A DNA stretch of 29,704 nt from Leptospira sp. (GCA_027531445.1 JAPZRK010000073.1:1-29704), one strand, 5' to 3'. Positions 16,617 through 23,432 are shown, counted from the first letter of the stretch. The notes: generated by a model from the sequence alone, not told the origin. Translations and numbers: made by a program.

Positions 16617-17294
16617 ATGACAACACAATCATCGTCGATGGTACTAAAGCCATATAATTGGGAATACCCTGTGAGATTGTTAAATGATGAACGGCTAATT
16701 ATAGACAGAGCAATGAAAGAAATTGCGTTGTTGATGGATTTAAATATTCCCATACATGTAACCTTTAAGACAACAATTTCTTTGGAAGAATCAAGATTGA
16801 TTCCCTATCAAGAGTTTTATGGAACGTTAGCTTCGCATCAAAGCGGTTGGAGTGCACGCCTACAAGATCGCCCAGGAAAGTTTTCTTTTGTATGGGATGA
16901 GACTACACTTTCATCAATTTTATATGGCATACTTGGCGGAAGTCTGGAAGGAGCAAGTAAGCGATCAAAATTAAATAAACGAGAGATATCTGACATAGAA
17001 ATCGGAGTGATTGAGAATTATATTTACCGATGTTTTATGGCAGAAATCAGATCTGTATTTTCAGAATACTTAGAAGATTTTCTGCCCAGATTGGACAACA
17101 TTCAGTATGATTGGAAGGATTTACGGACAATATATCCAGACCATGAGTTATGCCTGATATATCCAATCAATCTCGATTGGAATGATAATAATTCTGATTT
17201 AACGATGAATAGCAAATGTTATCTGGTATTTTCACAAACAATGATGAGAAATTTCCAATGGAGGAAACTGAAATGGCAGAATTTAAAGAAGTAG
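16617..17294 (+). CDS. FliM-like protein lacking the SpoA domain
   Basis: A 225-aa homologue of the flagellar switch protein FliM, middle domain. The best-matching block is ILYGILGGSLEGASK, then REISDIEIGVIENYIYRCF and LIYPINLDWND near the end, as in FliM (L-F-G-G..., R-x-F-T-x-I-E, V...F-E-V). In flagella FliM sits between FliG and FliN in the C-ring. This protein lacks the C-terminal SpoA domain, which is encoded by the next gene, and lacks the N-terminal CheY-binding E-I-D-A-L motif. A perfect GGAGGTG lies 6 bases before ATG 16617. It is the first gene of a tight operon. A SctQ-like origin is possible, but the FliG-like gene downstream favours a flagellar one. Confidence 0.75.
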   Translation: MTTQSSSMVLKPYNWEYPVRLLNDERLIIDRAMKEIALLMDLNIPIHVTFKTTISLEESRLIPYQEFYGTLASHQSGWSARLQDRPGKFSFVWDETTLSSILYGILGGSLEGASKRSKLNKREISDIEIGVIENYIYRCFMAEIRSVFSEYLEDFLPRLDNIQYDWKDLRTIYPDHELCLIYPINLDWNDNNSDLTMNSKCYLVFSQTMMRNFQWRKLKWQNLKK

Positions 17295-17494
17295 AATTGG
17301 AAGTGACCGTTGTACTCGGGAAAGGTAAGTTTCCGCTCTCGGTTTTGGAAGCTTCCCAGAAAGAAACGATCTTAGAATTGGAAAATGAATTCATTCAACC
17401 AGTCACTATTCTTGTAGGTGGTATTCCCAAGTTCAAAGGAGAAGTGTTAACTGTTGGAAATAAATTTGCAGTGAGGATCACAGATGAATGCTAA
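17273..17494 (+). CDS. FliN-like SpoA-domain protein
   Basis: A 73-aa protein made of one SpoA (FliN/SctQ C-terminal) domain. The pattern VELEVTVVLGKGKFPLSVLE, then P-V-T-I-L-V-G-G, G-E-V-L-T-V-G and F-A-V-R-I-T matches the FliN core almost end to end. FliN dimers form the base of the flagellar C-ring. I chose ATG 17273 because GGAGG lies 8 bases upstream; in-frame ATGs at 17216 and 17258 would overlap the FliM-like gene more. The overlap with the FliM-like stop is 22 bases and with the FliG-like start 11 bases, so the three are translated together. It lacks the usual FliN N-terminal extension. Confidence 0.85.
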   Translation: MAEFKEVELEVTVVLGKGKFPLSVLEASQKETILELENEFIQPVTILVGGIPKFKGEVLTVGNKFAVRITDEC

Positions 17495-18026
17495 GATTCG
17501 AAATTTCCATACATGGTTTTATCCCTTTATACGAGATAGGGATAATTTTGATAAGGAGATGTTGTTCATTGCTTTTAATTCCCTTTCCGAAGAAGAGAAG
17601 GTGGAGGCTTTAGTAGGACACACTATAGAAGACATTACTGCTTTTTTAAATGAATGGAAACAAGGTCTGTCGATTTTAAAAGATACCTACAACCAAAGGC
17701 AAAGACAATTCTTTGAGAGCACCGAATCCCAGATAGAAGTGGGAGGAAAAGACAAGATATTCGCAATTGATGAATTTCTTCCCAGCTTTATCATTCTGAA
17801 AGACTATCCGATATCCCATGCGGTTTCGCTTTTGGAAAGAGAAGATCTCCAAGTGGTTTCTGTAATCTTACACTCCTTGCAATCAAATGAGAGAACGATA
17901 CTTCTTTACCACGAGTTAAAATCATTTTTCCCAGATGCTCTGCCACCTGTTCTGCGGCCAATTAAACGTGAGGTGATACGCGAGATCGAAAGAACGTTAG
18001 AAAGGAAATTAGCATACTTGATTTAA
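17484..18026 (+). CDS. FliG-like protein lacking the torque domain
   Basis: A 180-aa protein whose C-terminal half resembles the FliG middle domain. The matching region starts at FLPSFIILKDYPISHAVSLL, continues VVSVILHSLQSNERTILLY and ends REIERTLERKL, like FliG E-H-P-Q-T-I-A-L-I-L...L-P-E-E-L-Q...V-E-E-x-L. In flagella this domain binds FliM. The N-terminal 75 residues are not FliG-like to my eye, and the C-terminal charged torque-generating domain that meets MotA is absent. The start overlaps the FliN-like gene by 11 bases with GAGG upstream. With its neighbours it could form a small C-ring-like assembly unable to rotate. Confidence 0.7.
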   Translation: MNAKIRNFHTWFYPFIRDRDNFDKEMLFIAFNSLSEEEKVEALVGHTIEDITAFLNEWKQGLSILKDTYNQRQRQFFESTESQIEVGGKDKIFAIDEFLPSFIILKDYPISHAVSLLEREDLQVVSVILHSLQSNERTILLYHELKSFFPDALPPVLRPIKREVIREIERTLERKLAYLI

Positions 18027-18068
18027 TAGAGATTAATGTCTGAAAAAAATGTTAGAGGGGGTCAATTT

Positions 18069-18422
18069 ATGCAAAATTTAATCACAACCAATGGTTTTAT
18101 TGGCGCTTTAAAATGGAATGGTGCCTTATTTTCTACCTATGATCGGGAATATTCTAGAATCATATTGCCTAGAGATATTGATTCGAATATTGTATCTGCA
18201 TTTTCCTTTTTTAAGCAATACGAAGGGAAATTCAGGAAGAAACACACGGAAGGAATTCAAGTCTTCGATTCAGATTCGTTAGTATATGAAATTCCATCCA
18301 AAGTCGAGATGGAAGTCAAGAGTATATTGCAACTTGGAATTCTATGGGCATTCAATAAGAACGGACGATCATTTTTGAACTTTGGATTGATTGAGGAGTT
18401 GATCCAACACCAGATCTTATGA
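18069..18422 (+). CDS. Hypothetical protein, fourth gene of the switch-like operon
   Basis: A 117-aa protein I do not recognise. It is soluble with no signal peptide; the C-terminal third (LQLGILWAFNKNGRSFLNF) looks helical. ATG 18069 is chosen because AGAGGGGG lies 8 bases before it; an in-frame ATG at 18036 gives 11 more residues but has no ribosome site. It follows the FliG-like stop by 42 bases in the same direction and is probably in the operon. It ends 50 bases before the promoter of riboswitch module 2. Confidence 0.68.
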   Translation: MQNLITTNGFIGALKWNGALFSTYDREYSRIILPRDIDSNIVSAFSFFKQYEGKFRKKHTEGIQVFDSDSLVYEIPSKVEMEVKSILQLGILWAFNKNGRSFLNFGLIEELIQHQIL

Positions 18423-18472
18423 GTTCAATTTTCGAAAGATTTAAAGAATCTTAACGGCAAAACATTTTCTAC

Positions 18473-18500
18473 TTGACAAAGCTGGAGCAACTGTTATAAT
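18473..18500 (+). promoter_or_regulatory. Sigma-70-type promoter of riboswitch module 2
   Basis: TTGACA (18473-18478), a 16-nt spacer and TATAAT (18495-18500): both hexamers are perfect. Predicted transcription starts about 18507-18510, at the first base of the SAM-II element. The spacer sequence is unrelated to that of module 1, so only the functional hexamers and the spacing are conserved. Confidence 0.9.
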
Positions 18501-18509
18501 ATACCCTAA

Positions 18510-18580
18510 GACGTGATTTAAGGCGGATTAACCACCTAATTGCAGGCGTCTTTAAATAATTTGCTAAAACGGAGGCGCTT
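18510..18580 (+). promoter_or_regulatory. SAM-II (SAM-alpha) class riboswitch, copy 2
   Basis: Nearly identical to copy 1. P1 is GACGT (18510-18514) with GCGTC (18546-18550), using one G-U pair. TGATTT follows P1; the inserted hairpin is AGGCGG/CCACCT. TTGCAG (18540-18545) pairs with TTGC (18561-18564), where a C-to-U change leaves a G-U pair, so the pseudoknot is kept. TTTAAA and GCTAAAA follow, then GGAGG (18571-18575) five bases before the ATG. Binding of SAM should hide the Shine-Dalgarno and lower synthesis of the sigma factor. Confidence 0.88.
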
Positions 18581-19168
18581 ATGAATCAAATCAATAATTA
18601 CGAAGACGTACAGATATTTATCGAACGTCTAATATTCAAGTCACCGGCAGCATGGCGGGAGTTTATCATACTATATAACCCTGTCATTACCGGTGTAGTA
18701 AGGTACTATGCTCCGCATTTGGATGCCGATGAAATTGCTCAAAAAGTTTATGAAAAATGTATTAAAGATGAATGTGCTTTTTTACGTCATTTTGAAGGTA
18801 ATTCTCCGTTAGCCTTTCGATCGTATCTTGTAAAAACTACAAAGTTTATTGTACAGGATGAGAGAAAGAAATTTTTGAGGATGCAAAACTCTCAAACGGG
18901 AGAGGAGCATTGGGAAGAAAACTTCCTATCTAATGAGCCCACTGCTGAAGAAAGAATTGAATCGCAAGAAATCACGGATACCTTACAAAAAGCCATCATG
19001 CAACTCGAATTCAACCAACGACAGGTAGTTTATTTCTTGTTACAAGGCTTGACGAACAGAGAAATAGCGGAAATACTTGGATGTCCCCTGAATACGGTAC
19101 TTTCTTGGTCGCGCCGTGCAAAAATGAAGCTGAAAGAAATTTTAGAAACAGAGAGCATTTTGAAATAA
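18581..19168 (+). CDS. Sigma-70 family RNA polymerase sigma factor (ECF-like)
   Basis: A 195-aa two-domain sigma factor. Region 2 spans about residues 18-95, with the R-S-Y-L-V-K-T-T-K-F-I stretch standing for 2.3-2.4. Region 4 spans about 135-190, with the helix-turn-helix LTNREIAEILGCPLNTVLSW. There is no region 3 or 1.1, so it is ECF-like. It should direct RNA polymerase to a dedicated promoter set that I could not define from this window. It is translated from the second SAM-II leader and is followed 10 bases later by a small anti-sigma-like gene. Low SAM should therefore raise this sigma factor. Confidence 0.9.
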   Translation: MNQINNYEDVQIFIERLIFKSPAAWREFIILYNPVITGVVRYYAPHLDADEIAQKVYEKCIKDECAFLRHFEGNSPLAFRSYLVKTTKFIVQDERKKFLRMQNSQTGEEHWEENFLSNEPTAEERIESQEITDTLQKAIMQLEFNQRQVVYFLLQGLTNREIAEILGCPLNTVLSWSRRAKMKLKEILETESILK

Positions 19169-19178
19169 TTTTACCTAT

Positions 19179-19415
19179 ATGAGCATTTTTAATTATGAAA
19201 ACGATTCGGTATCTGATGAAACTCTTTTAGATTTCATTGAAGATAGATTGTCGCCCAAAGAAAAAGAAAATGTGAAACAGGCGATACACAATTCAAAGGA
19301 AGTCTTTTTTAATTACATGGCGATCAAAGAGGCACAGTTCCTGGTGCAGATCGGAAGTCAGGCGGATGTTTCTAGACAAGATTCGATTTTAAAATCGATT
19401 ATCGGACCATTATGA
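19179..19415 (+). CDS. Cys-less anti-sigma-like protein
   Basis: A 78-aa protein directly downstream of the sigma gene. The block SDETLLDFIEDRLSPKEKEN resembles the start of zinc-finger anti-sigma domains (D-E-x-L-x-x-Y-L-D-G-x-L-S-P-E-E). The zinc-binding H-x-x-x-C-x-x-C is absent; the matching place reads K-E-V-F-F-N-Y. It may be a metal-free anti-sigma or a decayed one. It is cytoplasmic with no membrane helix. Its stop overlaps the next start as ATGA. Assignment rests on position plus weak motif likeness. Confidence 0.6.
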   Translation: MSIFNYENDSVSDETLLDFIEDRLSPKEKENVKQAIHNSKEVFFNYMAIKEAQFLVQIGSQADVSRQDSILKSIIGPL

Positions 19416-19603
19416 CAGTTTTTGCCTTTCGAGGAAGTGAACCAGGGCCGATCTCTATTGCTCGCAAAATTGAAGGTGATTTATTTCAATTCTCCTCTAA
19501 CAACGGTAGATGCTTCATAGTTACCTTTTGTAGAGAAAGGAAAGGTAATATGTTCCTTTGGGATTTTTTTGAAGTCGGAGTGAGGTGCGGAAATGCAGAA
19601 TAA
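19412..19603 (+). CDS. Small hypothetical protein, 63 aa
   Basis: I do not recognise this small protein. It has two internal Cys and a hydrophobic C-terminal stretch (NMFLWDFFEVGV) but no signal peptide. It starts at an ATGA overlap with the anti-sigma-like gene and ends 11 bases inside the next gene, so it is embedded in the riboswitch operon. The tight overlaps on both sides support a real coding gene. Confidence 0.55.
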   Translation: MTVFAFRGSEPGPISIARKIEGDLFQFSSNNGRCFIVTFCRERKGNMFLWDFFEVGVRCGNAE

Positions 19604-20234
19604 TTTTGAAGAGGTGAACCTACACTCAATTCACCCAAAAGAACACTACCACAATATAAAATTGTTTCTCGAGCCAGGGTATGGTGTGCTAACGACGGAT
19701 CAGTTTGAAAATGACCGATCTTATTGGGAAATAAAATATTCTAAAGAATGTGCAACTGAAGATGGATTTCTATTAACCTACAGTGATGATTCTTATGGTG
19801 GAGATCCAATAACACTCGTATTTCCTAGTTTAGGTGATGTGGTATTTTATTTTCGATACCATCTCATCAAACAATGGGATGTAATCGAGAATTTAGACGG
19901 CGCATCGGAAGAAGAATTGTCCCATTACAAAATATCGATGAAAGCTCAAGAGTTAGAAAGGCAAGTTGAAAGTTTTATCCACGAAGCGAAATCTTCAGAA
20001 GAATTGATAGATTCCCTTAATGGACTCTGTAGTTCTACATTTAAATACATTGATGGAATTCGCTCTATTCAAGATTACTTAACTGAAATCTTTATTGATG
20101 ACCCAATAGAAGAAACGAACTTAGAAGGTATTTTTTGGCAAGAAGATGGGAAATGGAAATGTAACCAATGGGATAAGTTCCAGGATTGGGTTAATAATTA
20201 TGATAATTTTGAGCGGGATGGTGGGGTGAAATGA
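19593..20234 (+). CDS. Hypothetical protein, family X, intact copy
   Basis: A 213-aa protein of unknown function. It is a distant relative of the frameshifted gene at 24090-25265. Shared blocks are LVFPSLGDVVFYFRYHL (VVLPKIGDMILYFQFYV in the other), SIQDYLTEIFIDDPIE (SMQEYLSIRFEDVPID) and the tail EDGKWKCNQWD (EEEKWVPKDWN). It is acidic and soluble. A good site, GGAGTGAGG, precedes ATG 19593. It is the last gene of the second SAM-II operon; the relative is the last gene of the third. That shared context suggests the family is the effector or target of this regulon, which is inference. Confidence 0.72.
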   Translation: MQNNFEEVNLHSIHPKEHYHNIKLFLEPGYGVLTTDQFENDRSYWEIKYSKECATEDGFLLTYSDDSYGGDPITLVFPSLGDVVFYFRYHLIKQWDVIENLDGASEEELSHYKISMKAQELERQVESFIHEAKSSEELIDSLNGLCSSTFKYIDGIRSIQDYLTEIFIDDPIEETNLEGIFWQEDGKWKCNQWDKFQDWVNNYDNFERDGGVK

Positions 20235-20274
20235 GTTTATAGTTAGGTGATATCTAATTATCTTCAACTCATTT
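20229..20274 (+). terminator. Probable intrinsic terminator of riboswitch operon 2
   Basis: AAATGAGTT (20229-20237) pairs with AACTCATTT (20266-20274), and a nested TTAG/CTAA hairpin lies in the loop. The stem is followed by TT then CCCCC, so the U-run (five T in all) is short. It overlaps the stop of the last gene. The rest of the gap up to 20433 shows no gene. Confidence 0.5.
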
Positions 20275-20433
20275 TTCCCCCAATAAATACCAAGCTCTCC
20301 TTGGAATTGCCGGATAACTTACATATTCCTTGGATCCTCCCGAACAAAAGATTCTATCAAACTCTAAAATTTATTCAACTTCACTGCAATAATTCCTCAG
20401 CTACTTCCATTTAGTATCTACATGAGGAAATTA

Positions 20434-21543
20434 ATGAAAAAACATATTTTTATCGCCACTTTACTGATCTTTCTTGGTTTGCAATGTAAGTCGCTTTCGT
20501 CTGTGAAGCAAAACCCATTGTCCGTTGATGTCTGTCCAAATTTTGGATTTTTGGATTTGAACGATGAACAAAAAGGCCAAGCTTACAGTTTTGGTTATTT
20601 TACAGATTGGCAGGAGAGGCAGGAACTTGAAGCCAATGCTACACATAAAAATGATAAGAGAATGTATGAGGACTATGTTCGATCTAAGAATCTAGATATT
20701 AGAGAAGGTGGAAAATTCGAAATTTCCATCATTGCTCTAAAATCTACAAAGGACGAGACAATTCTCGTGCCATTGGATTTAGCAGTAAATGCAAAAACAA
20801 TAGTGAACAGTCAAGATGCGATGAATGTCTGGAATCATTTCTATTTTCGTTTATGCCCGGATGAAAAAGAGATTAAAAATTATAATCAAACAGAATATGC
20901 ATCAAAAGTTTTGAAAATTAAAGAAGAACTTACTTCTGCATATGGAAATAAATCGATTAAAGAGCTAACAACTTACATAATGAAAATTAGTAAACAAATA
21001 GACAATGAAAGAGGCGATATGAAAGAACTTCTTTTGAAAAAACGTGTCGCATGGACATGGTTTATTGAACGTCTAGAAAAAACGACAAAGAACTATATAA
21101 AAGTAAAATACCCTAATATGATACATCTAACAGAAAAGTCTGTTTCGTTCTTTGACAAGAATGATTATCCTCGGGATTTGTTTGTTTTCCATCGGATGTT
21201 CCGAGTCTTGTTTAGAGAAAACCCTTCGTCTCCTGGTGGCATCGCTGAAAGTACTTTCCGATTAGAAAAAACTCCCAAAAGTAAAATATTCAATCTCGTG
21301 CATACCATTCTAAGAGCAGATAATACAGAATACCCAATCGCCAATTTTTCATTTGTTGAGGAAGGAGACGAGATATTCATCACGAAGCTATTGGAGGAGA
21401 AGAACACCGAGCCAAAACCTAAATGGGAATATGTAGCTGTTAATTTTTTTAACGAGATTGTTGGGATCATGGGTTCTTATGACTTCGATCTCCGTTATGT
21501 AAATTCGAGTCGGTTTGACCAATACGAACCTAGAGGAAAATAA
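20434..21543 (+). CDS. Putative lipoprotein, 369 aa
   Basis: A probable exported lipoprotein of unknown function. From ATG 20434 the N-terminus is MKKHIFIATLLIFLGLQC: two lysines, a hydrophobic core and a Cys at residue 18 behind L-G-L-Q, a loose lipobox of the kind used by spirochaetes. AGGA lies 5 bases before this ATG; an upstream ATG at 20422 overlaps that site and is less likely. The mature part is lysine-rich and soluble, with a helical middle (about residues 150-230). It follows a terminator and so is a separate unit. Its last 29 bases overlap the open frame of the truncated amidohydrolase gene. Confidence 0.7.
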   Translation: MKKHIFIATLLIFLGLQCKSLSSVKQNPLSVDVCPNFGFLDLNDEQKGQAYSFGYFTDWQERQELEANATHKNDKRMYEDYVRSKNLDIREGGKFEISIIALKSTKDETILVPLDLAVNAKTIVNSQDAMNVWNHFYFRLCPDEKEIKNYNQTEYASKVLKIKEELTSAYGNKSIKELTTYIMKISKQIDNERGDMKELLLKKRVAWTWFIERLEKTTKNYIKVKYPNMIHLTEKSVSFFDKNDYPRDLFVFHRMFRVLFRENPSSPGGIAESTFRLEKTPKSKIFNLVHTILRADNTEYPIANFSFVEEGDEIFITKLLEEKNTEPKPKWEYVAVNFFNEIVGIMGSYDFDLRYVNSSRFDQYEPRGK

Positions 21544-22147
21544 AAGAGAGCTTGGATCATACAAAAAACATGGGATCAGAATCACTTGCAGGGATATCTT
21601 AGATTGTGATGTAGAACGCTTCGAGGACGAATCTGAGCCTATGTTTTCTATTGGAAGAGGATTTTTTTATACGAAAGGATATGATGGCTCTGAATTAAGA
21701 AGGTTGGATGCTGAATGGAAAGAGAGGGTTTATAGAGATTATTACTTAAAGCACCATGAACTGTTCTTTACTAAGGCAAAAACTAAATTAGAATCTTATG
21801 GAGTTGTTCACATTATTGATTGCCATTCATTCAATGAACATCTCTCAATTTATTCTAATGAAAAACAAGTATCACCTGATATTTGTATAGGCACGGATGC
21901 ATTTCATACGCCGAATTATTTGTTGAATTACACAGTAAATTATTTTAAAAACCAAGGTTATACCGTTGAGCTAAATTATCCTTATGCCGGATGCATTATT
22001 CCAAAACCGTATTTCAAAGTAAATCGCAATGTGAAGGGAATCATGATTGAAATCAATAAACGTCTTTATATGGATAAGAATAGTGTCGATGATTTCAAAG
22101 TCGAACGCCTTCGGAATGTAATGAAAGGATTTTTTGAGAGTATTTAA
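21515..22147 (+). pseudogene. 5'-truncated N-formylglutamate amidohydrolase-like gene
   Basis: The encoded protein matches the C-terminal two thirds of the N-formylglutamate amidohydrolase family, zinc enzymes that release glutamate from N-formylglutamate. Visible motifs are GRGFFYTKGYDG, HIIDCHSF with the conserved D-x-H-S, PDICIGTD, and IMIEINKRLYM near the end. The N-terminal part with the S-x-P-H-S-G zinc ligands is missing. The frame has only a TTG at 21515 as start, inside the end of the lipoprotein gene. Homology begins about residue 27, so the 5' end was lost by deletion at the junction. Without the first metal ligand it is unlikely to be active. Confidence 0.75.
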
Positions 22148-22292
22148 AAAAGAGCTGGAGCAATATGCAACTTCCGATAATTTACATTATGTCGCATTAC
22201 AGGCATTAATCGTTGATTTAGAAATGCACATCGGTAACACTTCAGATCACCCACATAGCTTACACTATTTATCAATTAAATCTAGAATCTAA
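22134..22292 (+). CDS. Small ORF, 52 aa, overlapping the amidohydrolase end
   Basis: A short frame from TTG 22134 to TAA 22290-22292. AAGGA lies 4 bases upstream, within the end of the preceding gene, so coupled translation is plausible. The peptide (KKELEQYATSDNLHYVALQA, then LIVDLEMHIGN) reads like real protein, but no family is recognised. It could be the remnant of a longer gene. Confidence 0.4.
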   Translation: MRVFKKELEQYATSDNLHYVALQALIVDLEMHIGNTSDHPHSLHYLSIKSRI

Positions 22293-22344
22293 CGATATAA
22301 ATTTGCAATTGGATTTTTAAATTGAAATAACTTTTCTAGATATG

Positions 22345-22761
22345 TTAAGATGTTTTATAAAATACAATCCGAGTTTTCCTTTTTTCGAACCAAAATACAG
22401 TTAGTGGATATTTTCGCTTTAACTCGAGATAGTCTTCTGATCTTCTCAACTTCCTTAGCGCAAGTTTTACAACCTGCCTACCACACGGGGCTCTCATATA
22501 ATCTGAGAAGCTATCTTCATGAAAAATGGAAATATTTTTTCGAATGAGTAGCCGCAAAGAACGAACCTTGGATGGGAATGTGCCTCCCAATTGTATGGAG
22601 AGTAGGAAGAAATAAAACGAAATACAGAAGAATAGAATTTTGGCCAACAAGTGATCCAAGAAAAAAAGCCCAAGTAAAACCATTGTAAGCGAGACTACAA
22701 GGAGAAGGAACGGGTAGAATAGAAGTCTGCATTTGTCTAAGAAAGTTATCATATGAATCAT
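22345..22761 (-). CDS. Small membrane protein, 138 aa
   Basis: I do not recognise the family. Two hydrophobic helices lie at about residues 13-34 and 38-58 (PFLLLVVSLTMVLLGLFFL; ILFFCISFYFFLLSIQL), followed by a basic cytoplasmic tail of about 80 residues (LRLLIRKN, LRKLRRSEDYLELKRK). It lies 35 bases downstream of the PH-like gene on the same strand. GAGGG about 6 bases before the ATG may be the ribosome site. The two products may work together at the membrane. Confidence 0.65.
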   Translation of the reverse strand: MIHMITFLDKCRLLFYPFLLLVVSLTMVLLGLFFLDHLLAKILFFCISFYFFLLSIQLGGTFPSKVRSLRLLIRKNISIFHEDSFSDYMRAPCGRQVVKLALRKLRRSEDYLELKRKYPLTVFWFEKRKTRIVFYKTS

Positions 22762-22796
22762 GCAGGCCCTCTAAGAGAGCCTGTCCTCGTTTCTGC

Positions 22797-23210
22797 CTAT
22801 TTTATAACCTGATAAAATTTAGTGAGTAGATCTGACATCGTCTCATCATTTGCATTTTGTACATTGATCGAAGTCGATTGGGTAGTACTTTCATAATAGA
22901 GAGTATAAGTCGGGCAGAATACAAAACAAAACTTCTCCATCACATATCCCACTTCTTTGATGCTCGCTTTCGTAAGTAATTTGACTTCGTGAGCAGTTGG
23001 AAAACAATAACATGAAATCGTTTCTGTAACTTCCAATGCTCTAAGGTTTGTTACAATCAATTTTCCATGTATTCTCTTTCCTAATAACATAGCTACAAAT
23101 CTCGCTACATTGCCAAAAAATCTTTGGATCGGATTGGTACCTCGATTCCAAAAATCTGCCTCTAACTCAAATACCTTCTCTTCATTTTCTAAAAGTTTGA
23201 TGTCTTTCAT
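22797..23210 (-). CDS. PH-like domain protein, 137 aa
   Basis: The N-terminal region reads LLENEEKVFELEADFWNRGT, then GKLIVTNLRALEV, the pattern of bacterial PH-like (bPH) domains: x-x-x-G-E-x-v...g.l.l-T-n-x-R-l. A short hydrophobic stretch lies between them (ARFVAMLLG). Such domains bind lipids or partners; the role here is unknown. AAGGAG precedes ATG 23210 at good spacing. First gene of a two-gene minus-strand unit with the membrane protein. It is divergent from riboswitch module 3. Confidence 0.6.
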   Translation of the reverse strand: MKDIKLLENEEKVFELEADFWNRGTNPIQRFFGNVARFVAMLLGKRIHGKLIVTNLRALEVTETISCYCFPTAHEVKLLTKASIKEVGYVMEKFCFVFCPTYTLYYESTTQSTSINVQNANDETMSDLLTKFYQVIK

Positions 23211-23268
23211 TTAATATGCTCCTTATTGCAATTACAATTAAAAAGCAGTATAGCTTCTGATTTTCAAA

Positions 23269-23293
23269 ATTTCGGAATTTATTTTTCCGAAAT
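23269..23293. repeat. TTCGGAA/TTCCGAA palindrome, copy d
   Basis: ATTTCGGAA, TTTATTT, TTCCGAAAT: a perfect 9-bp inverted repeat with a 7-nt centre. It lies between the divergent PH-like gene and riboswitch promoter 3, about 33 bases before the -35 box, where a regulator could act on either side. Confidence 0.6.
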
Positions 23294-23325
23294 ATTTAAG
23301 GGTACTATATGATAATATAAAACAC

Positions 23326-23353
23326 TTGACATTCCATTGGTATCGAGTAGAAC
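23326..23353 (+). promoter_or_regulatory. Sigma-70-type promoter of riboswitch module 3
   Basis: TTGACA (23326-23331), a 16-nt spacer and TAGAAC (23348-23353). The -35 is perfect; the -10 matches 4 of 6 bases. Spacing and distance to the SAM-II element agree with modules 1 and 2, which supports the weaker -10. Confidence 0.7.
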
Positions 23354-23359
23354 CTAACT

Positions 23360-23432
23360 GACGTGATTTAGGGAGGATCAAACCCCCAACTTGCAGGCGT
23401 CATAAAAAAATCTGCTAAATCGGAGGCGTTAG
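23360..23432 (+). promoter_or_regulatory. SAM-II (SAM-alpha) class riboswitch, copy 3
   Basis: P1 is GACGT (23360-23364) with GCGTC (23397-23401). TGATTT is kept. The inserted hairpin has changed to GGAGG/CCCCC, still a stem: the inner C-A mismatch of copies 1 and 2 is A-C here. TTGCAG (23391-23396) pairs with CTGC (23412-23415). TAAAAAAA and GCTAAA (23414-23419) follow, then GGAGG (23422-23426) six bases before the ATG. It is the most diverged copy, yet all core bases remain, which argues for selection. Confidence 0.87.

Noticed and set aside
20461..20646. Minus-strand and other overlapping frames inside long genes
   Set aside because: They are shadows of the plus-strand lipoprotein and similar genes, without start signals or family motifs.
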